Source: Corbicula japonica
Lineage: Eukaryota > Mollusca > Bivalvia > Venerida > Cyrenidae
NCBI GenBank assembly: GCA_038501625.1
Contig: JAZAYU010000087.1
Coordinates: forward strand, 1,356,001-1,420,000
Direction of reading: 5' to 3'
DNA: 64,000 bases
Every line of letters begins with the position of its first letter. Within the stretch, counting starts at the first letter, position 1. Below the pieces are notes generated by a model, which searched no databases, was not told where the DNA came from, and worked only from the letters and a program-made list of their open reading frames with translations. Shown here one piece after another: positions 47,256 to 56,555 of the stretch. The position numbers were made by a program, and so were the translations under genes.

Positions 47256-47501
47256 TTAACCCTTTCCTCCATATATACACACGTTTTTTACACATGTGCA
47301 ACCAGTTTAGATCCAGATCAGCCAGCACATACATGCTGTCTGGTCAGGATCTGCGCTGATCGCATTTAGGTCAGAAAAAACCCTAATGAATAAAAAAGCG
47401 AACAGTTTAGATCATGATCAGATGGCATGGATGTGCTGGCTGATCTTGATCTAAACTGTTCGCCCTTGCAATAAATCTGTATCTATGGAGGAAAGGGTTA
47501 A
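47256..47501. repeat. Family B inverted-repeat element, full-length reference copy (about 245 bp)
   Basis: The ends are TTAACCCTTTCCTCC and its mirror image GGAGGAAAGGGTTAA. Inside, a motif of the type AGTGTAGATCCAGATCAG occurs four times in alternating orientation, so each arm is itself a small palindrome. The centre carries GGTCAGAAA...CCTAATGAAT. More than 30 full or partial copies lie in this window. Flanking TTAA on both sides, and two copies that share one TTAA at 7994, make a TTAA target duplication likely. It has no coding capacity; a non-autonomous DNA element (MITE) is inferred. Confidence 0.85.
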
Positions 47502-47733
47502 GTTAGCCTCCTATTTAACTTTTATTACCTTCTATTGGATTTTGATACATGCTAACATTTGGAGAGTGTTACACTTTCGGTCAATGTTGCAAATTATTGG
47601 AGAAGTGGTGGGGACTTTGTTTACATCACATATTATACATTTTGTATACATTATATACTGAAGCTTTGCATTCGGACAGTGTTAAATTATTTTGAGAGTG
47701 ACATTATTTAAGCTGTGAAAATTCATACTGCAG

Positions 47734-47879
47734 TGCCCAAGGTTATAAAACTGAACATGGAAACCAGTCTCAAATCTCAAGCATCTGAGTGGCTGAAATG
47801 GCGACCAGTCGCCATTTCAGCCAATCAGATGCTTGAGATTTGAGACTGGTTTCCAATCTCAGTTCTATAACCGTTAGGC
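47734..47879. repeat. Family P copy
   Basis: Flanked by CAG (47731-47733 and 47880-47882). This copy is not in a recognisable B element. Confidence 0.8.
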
Positions 47880-47882
47880 CAG

Positions 47883-48251
47883 TTACCATTTATTGGTGCA
47901 GAGAATACAGTGGTAAAACCTCGGAGCTGTATTGGATAAACTCAATTCTGAAAAGTCATTAGGTTTCAATAATGTAACCATTGAGAGTTTCAAAGTTTCT
48001 GGAATGCTCAAAGGACTATTCTACTTATGAAGGATAGAATTTACCATTGTTATAACGATGCTGGATTCTTGAATAACATCAAACCAGAAATACATTGAGT
48101 ACAAATCAGGAAGTTCATGGAAAGAGTATTGGTAAGGATTAATGATATTTTCTGGATGAAATAATAGAAAAAAGGGAAATGTAACATTTTCTTTGGATTA
48201 CAAGTTTTAAAAACAATGAATTATAAATTAATATTTACTTCATACATATGT
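47883..48251. other. No gene seen
   Basis: No ORF or repeat recognised. Confidence 0.5.
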
Positions 48252-48352
48252 ATTTTATTGCATGCAATTGCAACAAGTGTAGGTCAAGATTACCTGTCTG
48301 ATCAGGATCTACACTCTTGCCTTCTTAGTCAGAAATAACCTAATGAATTTAA
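48252..48352. repeat. Family B fragment
   Basis: TTATTGCATGC, TGTCTGATCAGGATCTACAC and AGAAATAACCTAATGAATTT are recognisable. It ends in the TTAA of the next copy. Confidence 0.5.
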
Positions 48353-48539
48353 CTCTTTCCTCCATAGAAACACCTTTATTTCATGGACGAACTGTTTAGA
48401 TCCAGATCAGCTGGCACATCCAGGTTAGGTTATTTCTGACCAAAATGCGACCAGTGCAGATCCTGATCACAGATCACAGATGATCTGGATCTATACTGGT
48501 CGCTCATGTGTAAAATGTATATATGGAGGAAAGGGTTAA
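48349..48539. repeat. Family B copy with central deletion
   Basis: TTAACTCTTTCCTCC to GGAGGAAAGGGTTAA, followed by a short duplicated AGGGTTAA. Confidence 0.7.
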
Positions 48540-48563
48540 AGGGTTAATGTTTTGTGTCCGATG

Positions 48564-48802
48564 ATAACCCTTTCCTCCATATATACACCTTTATTGCATG
48601 GACAAAAGGGTTGATCCAAATCTGCCGGCACCTCTGTGTCGTCTGATTAGGCTCTGCGCTGTTTCCATTTTGATATTTTAGGTTATTTCTGACCAAAAAG
48701 CGAACAGTGCTGATTCTGATTAGATGACACAAATGTGCTGGCTGATCTGGATGTACACTCTTTGCCTTTGCGATAAAATGTGTATGTATGGAATAAAGGG
48801 AT
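48564..48802. repeat. Family B copy upstream of the 48.9 kb exon
   Basis: TAACCCTTTCCTCC to GGAATAAAGGGATAA; it ends about 40 bp before the candidate exon. Confidence 0.75.
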
Positions 48803-48845
48803 AACCAAATTCACGGATATAATAACCAAAACAAACATTTTTCAG

Positions 48846-48981
48846 GTTAAATAGAAGAAAAAGATAATAGAAGAAAATGTCAGAAAAACACAATCTGAAT
48901 GGGCGGTCAGTACCGAAGGGAACTTACGGTGCAACCAAGAGGAAGCAGGAGGATAGAGTGAAAATTCTCCCAGACGATGCT
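48846..48981 (+). CDS. Candidate first coding exon of an unidentified gene (35 codons)
   Basis: The sequence reads acceptor-like TTTTTCAG, then a short leader, then ATG at 48877 and 35 codons to a consensus donor GTAAGT at 48982 (phase 0). An in-frame TAG lies three codons before the ATG, and A is at -3. The peptide begins MSEKHNLNGRSVPKG and continues with TKRKQEDRVKILPDDA, polar and basic, with no recognisable domain. The composition and the splice site stand out from the AT-rich flanks. It lies just right of a B element and left of a decayed repeat. The possible next exon is at 62054-62106, whose phase fits. I do not recognise the protein. A chance ORF is possible, but the in-frame stop, start context and donor together make an exon more likely than not. 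Confidence 0.5.
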
Positions 48982-48999
48982 GTAAGTACATAAACCTTA

Positions 49000-49290
49000 T
49001 ATGTATGCCTGGTCCCTTTGTAGTACGGGGGTATACTGTTTTGCACATACATGGCGGTCAGTCAGTCGGTCCATAACCAACTGTCAGTTCAATAACTAGA
49101 CAACGATCTGGCTTATTATTATAGTCCTCAGAATTGGTTGGGAGGTTTGTCATCGGATGTTGATGACCCCATTTGATTTACAGGTCAGTAGGTCAAGGTC
49201 ACAGTGACCTTCAATAAAATAATGGGCAGATTACAAACTAGTTGACGTTTGGTTTGGCATACATGTTTTACAAACATTTCTTGGTTTTTA
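49000..49290 (+). repeat. Decayed interspersed repeat with a TGACC-rich tail
   Basis: GGTCCCTTTGTAGTACGGGG, GTCAGTCAGTCGGTCCATAA and CAAGGTCACAGTGACCTTCA appear in order; the last contains a palindrome AAGGTCACAGTGACCTT. Confidence 0.45.
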
Positions 49291-49669
49291 ATGTAGAGCA
49301 AAATTTGAATCTTTATACTCTAGAAATAAAAATATTTTTAAAATTACAACAAAAAACATAGTTGTTTTTAGATATCTCATTTGAATGCAGCAACTATTTT
49401 CTTACTTTATTTGATGAGCTACCTTTTTACATCAATAATACATAAAGGCATAATTTAAAGGTATATCGATGATAGTTAATGACTAGCTTCAGTTAGAGCA
49501 TCAGTATGTGGTGTAAAATTAAGTATAGATTTTTACAGTCTAAGCATGCATCCATGCATAAATAATTGACATGCAGTGCTCGATGTTAAAAAGTACATGT
49601 ATTTAGTCCATCTGATAAGAAATTATGCCTTTGAAGATGGACTTACAATTAATTGATAATAAAAGTGAG

Positions 49670-49909
49670 TTAACCTTTTCCTCCATATATATGCCTTTAT
49701 GGGATGGGCAAAACAGTGTAGATCAAGATCAGCTGACACACTGCTGTCTGATCAGGATCTGCACTGCTTGCTTTTAGATTCATTAGATTATTTCTGTCCA
49801 AGATGCGACTGATGCAGATTCAGATCAGATGGCACAGATGTGCCGGCTGATCTGGATCTACATTGGTGGCACATGTGGTAAAAGGGGTATATATGGAGTA
49901 ACAGGTTAA
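49670..49909. repeat. Family B copy
   Basis: TTAACCTTTTCCTCC to GGAGTAACAGGTTAA, full length. Confidence 0.75.
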
Positions 49910-49977
49910 TTTTCAAAAATTGCGTCTCAAGAAGGCATATGTATTCTGAAATCAAACATGGTCCAAAAATGTGTCTT

Positions 49978-50185
49978 TTAACCTTTTACTGCATGTACAT
50001 GCAGTTTTTCAGCATGTGAAACCAGGGTTGAAGGTTATAAAGCTGAGATTGGAAACCAGTCTCAAATCTCAAGCATCTGATTGGCTGAAATGGCAACTGG
50101 TCGCCATTTCAGCAGATGCTTGAGATTTGAGACTGGTATTATAACCTTGGGCACAGTGTAGATCCAGATCAGCTGGCTTGATTGG
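49978..50185. repeat. Family B left half interrupted by a P palindrome
   Basis: TTAACCTTTTACTGC, then the P element (50026-50153) in the CAG before TGTAGATCCAGATCAG. The right arm is missing. Confidence 0.6.
50026..50153. repeat. Family P copy
   Basis: Flanked by CAG (50023-50025 and 50154-50156). Deleting the element restores a perfect B segment (ACCAGTGTAGATCC). Confidence 0.8.
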
Positions 50186-50730
50186 TGGAACTTTTTTTTA
50201 TTCCCAAGGTGATAGTTTGGCAGACAATTTTTGATTTGTATTCATTTATTTCTAAGTTTAACATTAAGATTTGGATCAAAAATACCTTTCAGATACATCT
50301 TATGATTTAGTGAGCCAGATTTTTACCTTAGCTGAACAAAGTTATCATTTAAACTTACTGGTCCGTTACTAGTTTAAAACTTATGATGCATGCAATAAAA
50401 TATAAAAACATTGTTGATATTGAATACAGTCATATGAATTTGTAATTTATTAGGGGTATTGTATAGCAAATGAATATAATGAAAGATTTTTAGTTTATTT
50501 TTGTAATGCAGGGTCAGATGCAAGAGTGCAAGAAAGGGGTTTATTTGGGGCAGTCTATGTGAACAGTTTTTAGTGAGTTACATGAAAATTTCCCACTTTC
50601 TGGCCAAATTTCCCATGAATTTAAATATTGCTGCATAAAACAGGGGGTTAGAGCAACAACACTGAACCCCAACTGGATCTGCTTTAGTAATGCAACCTAG
50701 TATTGTAATTCTGTAGCCTAAAAAGGTTCA
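50186..50730. other. No firm gene; fragment related to element D
   Basis: 50574-50690 resembles the right arm of element D (CACTTTCTGGCC, AATATTGCTGCAT). An acceptor-like GTAATGCAG at about 50510 has no good donor after it. Confidence 0.4.
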
Positions 50731-50973
50731 AATAACCCTTTCCTCCATAAATACTCATTATTATGTATGTGTCACCAGTGTAGATCCAGATCAGCCAGCA
50801 CATCCATGCCATCTGATCAGGATCTCCACTGGTCACATTTTGGTCAGAAATGTCCTGATGAATCAAGAAGCAAACAGTGCAGATCCTGATCAGACGACAC
50901 AGATGTGCTGGATGATCTGGATCTACACTGTTCACCCATGCAAAAAAAGTGTGTCTGTGGAAGAAAGGGATAA
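50731..50973. repeat. Family B copy
   Basis: TAACCCTTTCCTCC to GGAAGAAAGGGATAA, all motifs present. Confidence 0.75.
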
Positions 50974-51308
50974 ACCTACTGAAAACACTCTGGATCTGCT
51001 CCTGTATTATTATTTATGTACCATAAGTATTCTCATTGTATGCAACAATTGATAAAGTACAACATGATGATGAGCATGTATGCTTAGTCTAATTAAATAT
51101 CTGTTCTGTTCTGTATTCTTCTTATGCAGAAATGTATTGTAATTGTGTAGCCATATATAGGACTTGGGAGCCATATATATGACTTGGGAGAAGATGAATG
51201 TGTGAATGGAATAGATGCGTAGTTATGTACAGTGCTTTCTTAGGTGGCTAGATTTATAAATTATTCAGAGATGATTTTGGTGTCTGACATCTCCCCAAGC
51301 AGATCCTG

Positions 51309-51433
51309 TCTCCAAGGTTATAAAACTGAGATTGGAAACCAGTCTCAAATCTCAAGCATCTGATTGGCTGAAATGGCAATCAGATGCTTGAGATTTGAGA
51401 CTGGTTTCAAATCTCAGTTTTATAATCTTCAGA
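51309..51433. repeat. Family P copy
   Basis: TCTCCAAGGTTATAAAACTG to TTTTATAATCTTCAG; the centre is shortened (direct GGCAATCAGATG join). Confidence 0.75.
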
Positions 51434-51909
51434 ACTTGTGTAGATATAAATAATCTTTTTTCCGACATTATATCCTTCCTCGTTGAGATTTGAATGTTGA
51501 TTTCAAAGTCATTAAAGTATCATACATCGTTTCATCTGTTTTTGTGAATTCATAAAATTTGTTAAAATATTGTTTTTTTTTGTATCATCTGTTTTTGTGA
51601 ATTTATAAAATTGAATGGGGAAATTCAAATTTTAATATAATATTTCCTAGTATTTTTTAAATTAAATTTTAGTAGGATATTAGTAAAAATAATTTGGTTC
51701 CCCATCTGTTTGTTTCATTTTAGGCCTGCTTATATTGTGACTCATAGACATACATTTTACTGTGTTTTATATATTCATTAAATTTGAACCTGATGGAGTA
51801 TATTTCAGTAAAACATGTTGTAAATTTCAGAAATCAATTATCGAAATCAGTTTGAACAAACTGATTTGATTATCTAACATTATGATTATAATATTGGCAC
51901 TAGTTTAAT
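51434..51909. other. No gene seen
   Basis: AT-rich. Confidence 0.5.
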
Positions 51910-52142
51910 GTAATCCTTTCCTCCATAGACACACGTTTATTGCGTGGGCAAACAGTGTAGATCCTGATCGCCCAGCACAGCCTGGCACATCTGATCAGGT
52001 TCTGCACTGTTTGCTGTTGATTTGTTAGGTTACTGACCAAAATGCAACCAGTGCAGATCCTGATCAGACTGCACTGATGTGCTTGCTGATCTGGATCTAC
52101 ACTGGTCGCACACGCTTAAAATGCGTATATATGGAGTAAAAG
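51910..52142. repeat. Family B copy
   Basis: TAATCCTTTCCTCC to GGAGTAAAAGA. Confidence 0.7.
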
Positions 52143-52148
52143 ATGAAT

Positions 52149-52364
52149 GTAACCCTTCACAATGTGTCATTTATTGCATGGGCAAAGAGTGTAGATCTAG
52201 ATGAGCCAGAACATTTGTGCCATCTGCTCAGGTCCTTCACTGTAACTTTAAATAATTACATTATTTCTGACGAGAAGCAAAATATTGTAGATCCTGATAA
52301 AATATTATGGATCTACACTGTGTGCAAATACGATAAATGTTGTATAAATGGAGTGAAGGGTTAA
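52149..52364. repeat. Family B copy
   Basis: TAACCCTTCAC to GGAGTGAAGGGTTAA; nearly abuts the previous copy. Confidence 0.65.
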
Positions 52365-52527
52365 CCTGTATTTTTTCTGCTTTTTCGAACAGCAAAGTAT
52401 AATTTTGTTGATGACTGGCTCCTGACATTTGATGAAATGTTGATTAGCTAGCAAAGCAATTAGCTTAACTCAAAGGATTGATTTTGCAGTTTCTGCAAAT
52501 AAAAAATAACATTTTTCTGTGCAGCAG

Positions 52528-52715
52528 GGCTCAAGATCATAAAATTAAGATTGGAGACAAGTCTCAGATCTCAAGCATCTGATCTGTCAGCCAATCAGAT
52601 GCATGAGATTTGAAGAGCATCTGACTGGCTGAAATGGCAGCCAGTTGCCATTTCAGCCATTCAGATGCTTGAGATTTGAGACTGGTCTCGAGTTTTAGTT
52701 TTATAATCTTGGGCC
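52528..52715. repeat. Family P copy with a natural empty site at 53829-53836
   Basis: GGCTCAAGATCATAAAATTA to TATAATCTTGGGCC, flanked by CAG (52525-52527 and 52716-52718). The paralogous segment at 53.8 kb reads GTGCAGCAGATATTCC with no insert, so the ends and the 3-bp duplication are exact. Confidence 0.85.
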
Positions 52716-52852
52716 CAGATATTCCTGGGGAAAATTTATCATTTGCAGAAACCATTTTAGTTAATGTTTTGACATTTTGCACCACATGATCGGTCTTGCT
52801 TATTTTCAGGCAGTTATGTAGCTGTCATCCTTAGGCAACATTTGTGAGATTT

Positions 52853-53686
52853 TTAACCCATCCTTCATTATACACAGTGCCTATCCATATCGGCTGTTTC
52901 TTTGCGAAATTCGATATATCAGCTGTTTCTTTGCTTCGGCAACGGCTATTCTTTGCTAATAACAATGGATCGAGAGCATATGTCGAAGATTCCAGACGCA
53001 AATGTTACAGATATAAGGTATATTGTACAAAAAAGGTTGTGCACGGAACATTAGAATGTCTAAACTATGCATTGTAGTGTTTACTTTTTAAATGTCGGCG
53101 ATTGTGGCTGAAATCTCGATGAAACTAGTTGACGATACACAGACGTAGAGCACAGATCCAGCTTTTCCGCAGTTTATAACAAGTGTTTGCTTTGATATCT
53201 AACATATCAAGCGATATATTATATTCATTTCTTCAATATTCTTCCAAAAAATACTTACAAATAAGTAGAAATATTAATAGATTTATCCAAAACCTTTTAC
53301 TTTCGGTTTAATTGGGGCACCGGCAGCCTCTCTGCTCACCAGTTTTTGATGCACAGGCTGACTCTTAGCAAAGAATAGCCGTTGCCGAAGCAAAGAAACA
53401 GCAGATATAGCGAATTTCGCAAAGAAACAGCCGATATGGATAGGCACCGTGTTATATACACCTTTGCTTTGTGGCATGGGCAAACAGTGTAGATCCAGAT
53501 CAGCCAGTACATCTGTTCCATTTGATCAGGATCTGCACTGTTTGCTTCTTGATTTATTAGGTTATTTATGACCAAAAAAAAGCAAACACTGATCCTGATC
53601 AGATGGCATGGATGTGCCAGTGAATTTGATCTACAATGGTCACTTACACAATAAAACATGTATTCATATATGAAGTACGGGGTTAA
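52853..53686. repeat. Family B copy interrupted by the Transib-like element
   Basis: The left end TTAACCCATCCTTC (52853) is followed after 20 bp by the inserted element 52873-53451. B resumes with TACACCTTTGC and ends at GTACGGGGTTAA. A second right-half remnant lies at 53720-53781. Confidence 0.65.
52873..53451. mobile_element. Transib-like non-autonomous element (CACAGTG end, TTATA target duplication)
   Basis: The ends CACAGTGCCTATCCATATCG (left) and, on the reverse strand, CACGGTGCCTATCCATATCG (right) form inverted repeats that run on for about 90 bp with GGCTGTTTCTTTGCG repeated. The element is flanked by TTATA on both sides within a B copy. A CACWGTG-type heptamer with a 5-bp target duplication is the hallmark of the Transib/RAG-related group. 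579 bp, no transposase. The class is inferred from ends only. Confidence 0.65.
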
Positions 53687-53975
53687 TCAGCGTAATAGCA
53701 CTAGAATTTGGTGTTCTAGAGATCTGGATCTATGCTGTTTGCTCAGGCGATAAAAGTAATATCTATGGTGGAAAGGGTTAAATTAAAATTTTGCAGATTC
53801 AGCAAATTAAAAATAACAAATTTTTGTGCAGCAGATATTCCTGGGTATAATTTGTCATTTGCAGAACCACTATAATTTAATGTTTTGACATTTTGCACCA
53901 CATGATCTGTCTAGCTTATTTTCAGGCACTGATGTGGTTGTCATCTTCAGGCAACATTTGTGAGATTTTTACAAA

Positions 53976-55940
53976 TTAAACCCCAAAATGGCTGATAGAT
54001 TATTGAGGGATAAACCTGCGTCTGACTGACTGAAAATGATTTTTACGGTTACATAATTACATCTCGCACATATGCATGAATTTATGCCTTGGTCTTTTAG
54101 ATTTGCTGCCTCCAACTTGTCATAGGCCTTTTACTTACAGATTTACTTATTGTTAGGTAAAATTTGAATATGCTAAACTTAATTTGTTATGGGCATACTT
54201 TTTAATTGTCATTTGACTGTTTGCTTGCTGGCTTCAGAAAATTGTGATGGTCTGTGCTCACACAGTGTTACTGCAACTTGTTATCTAATTGGAGTTTATT
54301 CAGACATGATCCAATTAAATATCTTAATGAGATCCAATAACATTTATGTTGCACATTGATTTTATAAATTACCTTGTTTTACAGCAACCAAGACAATATG
54401 GCGCCTTTGCCGCCTTGCACAACAGCCCAATTAGCTGCACACAATATTTATGTCATTTCTGCAATTTCTACTCATTAAAGAACTTTTTTTTTTCTTTCTG
54501 AAATGCTTTTGAGTAGGCGAGGATTTTTTCCACATATTTCTGGGGTGACATACATTAGAGTAAGAAGTATTTAAACTTGTCATTTTGTACCTATTTGTGT
54601 TGCTTTAAAATTCAACCTTTATCTTTGCTTGTATTATAATGTTCTTCATTTTTGCCAATGCAAATATATATCATCAACCCCTTTCTGTATAAATATATAT
54701 GTGGAAATATTCAGATAGAGGTATCTAAAAGTCAACATATTACCAGAATATAAAGACCACTAAAACTGTATAAAGTATGAAAACATTGTGTCTCTGAAAT
54801 TCTAAAAAGACATGATTCTAAAATGTTGTACAATAAATCTGCTCAAATTTGTTTTTCATCTATTTAAAAGCACTTAAGGTTTTAGAACTGTAATATGCAC
54901 TTTTGCAGATTGGGATTTTGTTGTTTTCATTTCCAAGTACATCCATTTAGACATCTAAACACGAGTTTTAAAAAACATTTATCGTGCGTAACTCGAGAAA
55001 TTTAGTATTTTAGAAGGGGACCCTCTGTTTTGGAAAATGGGCTGTAAAATCAAACATACTAGAAGCTAAATTCATCTCTATTTCTTTGAAACCTTGTAAA
55101 ATTTTGTAAAATAAAGGCTAATTGATTAAGGACATTATATCTGAACAGGAAAAAACAAGCATTATGTTTAGAATTTATTTCTAACACTTTATAAATTGAC
55201 TTTTTTAAAGTGTACTCCATCTTCGGAAATGCACATTTTCCCGATCTGCAAAAATTAAGCAAGTTTTTATCTGTGATTTTTGTGCATGTTTAATGCAGTA
55301 AAATAATTGTGTTTTACATTAAAATTATCTGCAATGTGTATAGAATCAAATAATTTAAAAAAAAGAGCACCTCACCGTCTTCGTTTTCATTTTATTGGCC
55401 TACAAAACAGGTACCTATGGCCCAGACCAAACGGTTAAAAACCACAAAAACCAAAGGGCTTGGTTTACGAATGGTGATTTTTTATACCCCGTCAATTTTT
55501 TTGAAAAACAAGAAATACGCAAGCAATCAGCTATGCTGGTTAAAATTTAACCTCAAAAAAGTAATTTTGGCAACCGTAACCATAGCAACCAAAGCATTCT
55601 TTTAAAGGAAAAAATCATCGTGCAAACACATAAAATTAGTTTTATAAGACAAGTATCACAAAATTACTGTTCAAATATAGAAACAATAAAATAGCAACAT
55701 TTTCCTAAATGAAAGTACAGATTCCATAATCATTTTAGTTTCATATCATGATTCTATTGCTGTATTATAAAAGAGTCAGTATTTTGTAATAATATCATTA
55801 CAATATTTCAGTTTTCATGGCTACTAAATGAAGATGAAGAATAATAACAATTATTTCCGAATTTTAAACCTATTGATTATACTATTTTCTCCAAAAATTT
55901 CCTCACAATAGTTTTAAAAAAAAAGAAGAAAAAGGGAAAA
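53976..55940. other. No firm gene
   Basis: A T-rich acceptor look-alike (TTGTTTTACAG, ends 54384) precedes a frame QPRQYGAFAALHNSPIS that runs to a stop without a donor. The rest is AT-rich. Confidence 0.4.
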
Positions 55941-55946
55941 AAAGGT

Positions 55947-56017
55947 TCCTCTCCCGAGAATTGAACCGGGTCCGCCAAAATGAAGAGTCCTGAGCGTTAC
56001 CATTACGCCACGGAGGA
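55947..56017 (-). pseudogene. tRNA-like sequence, probably a decayed tRNA
   Basis: Reverse strand: D arm GTGGCGTAATGGTAACGC and B-box-like GGTTCAATTC are present, and an anticodon loop CTCTTCA (CTT, lysine-like) can be drawn. However, position 37 is C, the acceptor stem has two mismatches near its base, and the T stem is imperfect. These faults point to a pseudogene or a SINE head rather than a working tRNA. Confidence 0.5.
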
Positions 56018-56339
56018 TTGATCAAACAGTGGGCAATTTCATATAAGCTCTATTCATTACTGAGTGTTGTTCGTCTATAGACTTATTTTGAGTATTTGTT
56101 ATGAAAATATTTGTTGACTTTACATCAATTTTATATCCGCACTTTGTTATTATTTGATTATTAATAAGTTATTAATGACGTCATAATCACGGAAAACACC
56201 TAAAGAGTATACTCCTTTTACGAAAAATAGTATCAACCGGAAATGTACGAATCGGCGTTCGGAAAAAACGAATTAGTGACAGCATAAGTCGATGTTTGGC
56301 GGAAATATTACAATTCTAAAACCTAAACTTAGATTCCCC

Positions 56340-56540
56340 TCCTATTACTATTGGACAAAAGTATTTGGCAATGTTTACATTGGCGTTACATGTAAACAAT
56401 GAATTAATATTTTAATTTTTGTTAAATAAAAAGCATGATGCTCATAATACTTGTCCCAAGTGGTCTAAGACTCAGTGAATTTAAAATGCAATGGTAGCAA
56501 CGCTGTTATAGGTTGAAGGTTCAAAACAAATTTTTAAATA
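56340..56540 (+). repeat. Copy 1 of an interspersed element with a tRNA-like core
   Basis: About 200 bp, from a segment containing GGCAATGTTTACATTGG through GTGGTCTAAGAC to AGGTTCAAAAC, recur inverted at 59400-59630. The part with GTGGTCTAAGAC (A-box-like) and GGTTCAAAAC (B-box-like) suggests a class II tRNA ancestor (Leu or Ser type). The two copies flank a pearl-like element. Confidence 0.5.
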
Positions 56541-56555
56541 ATTTTCATTACTTTT

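Larger units (their letters stand above)
52480..53975 (+). repeat. Segmental direct duplication around a B/Transib-like nest
   Basis: The segment 52480-52852 (without its P insert) matches 53790-53975: GTGCAGCAG, ATATTCCTGGG, TGTTTTGACATTTTGCACCA and GGCAACATTTGTGAGATTTT occur in both. The first copy carries the P insert, the second does not. Confidence 0.75.

Noticed and set aside
50511..50574. Acceptor GTAATGCAG followed by GQMQECKKGVYLGQS
   Set aside because: The donor (GTGAAC) is weak and the following DNA is a decayed transposon fragment.
52844..53077. ORF over the left end of the Transib-like element
   Set aside because: It crosses the element boundary into a B copy, so it is not a real gene.
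54385..54478. Exon-like segment QPRQYGAFAALHNSPIS after TTGTTTTACAG
   Set aside because: No donor before the stop and no link to another exon; kept only as a note.
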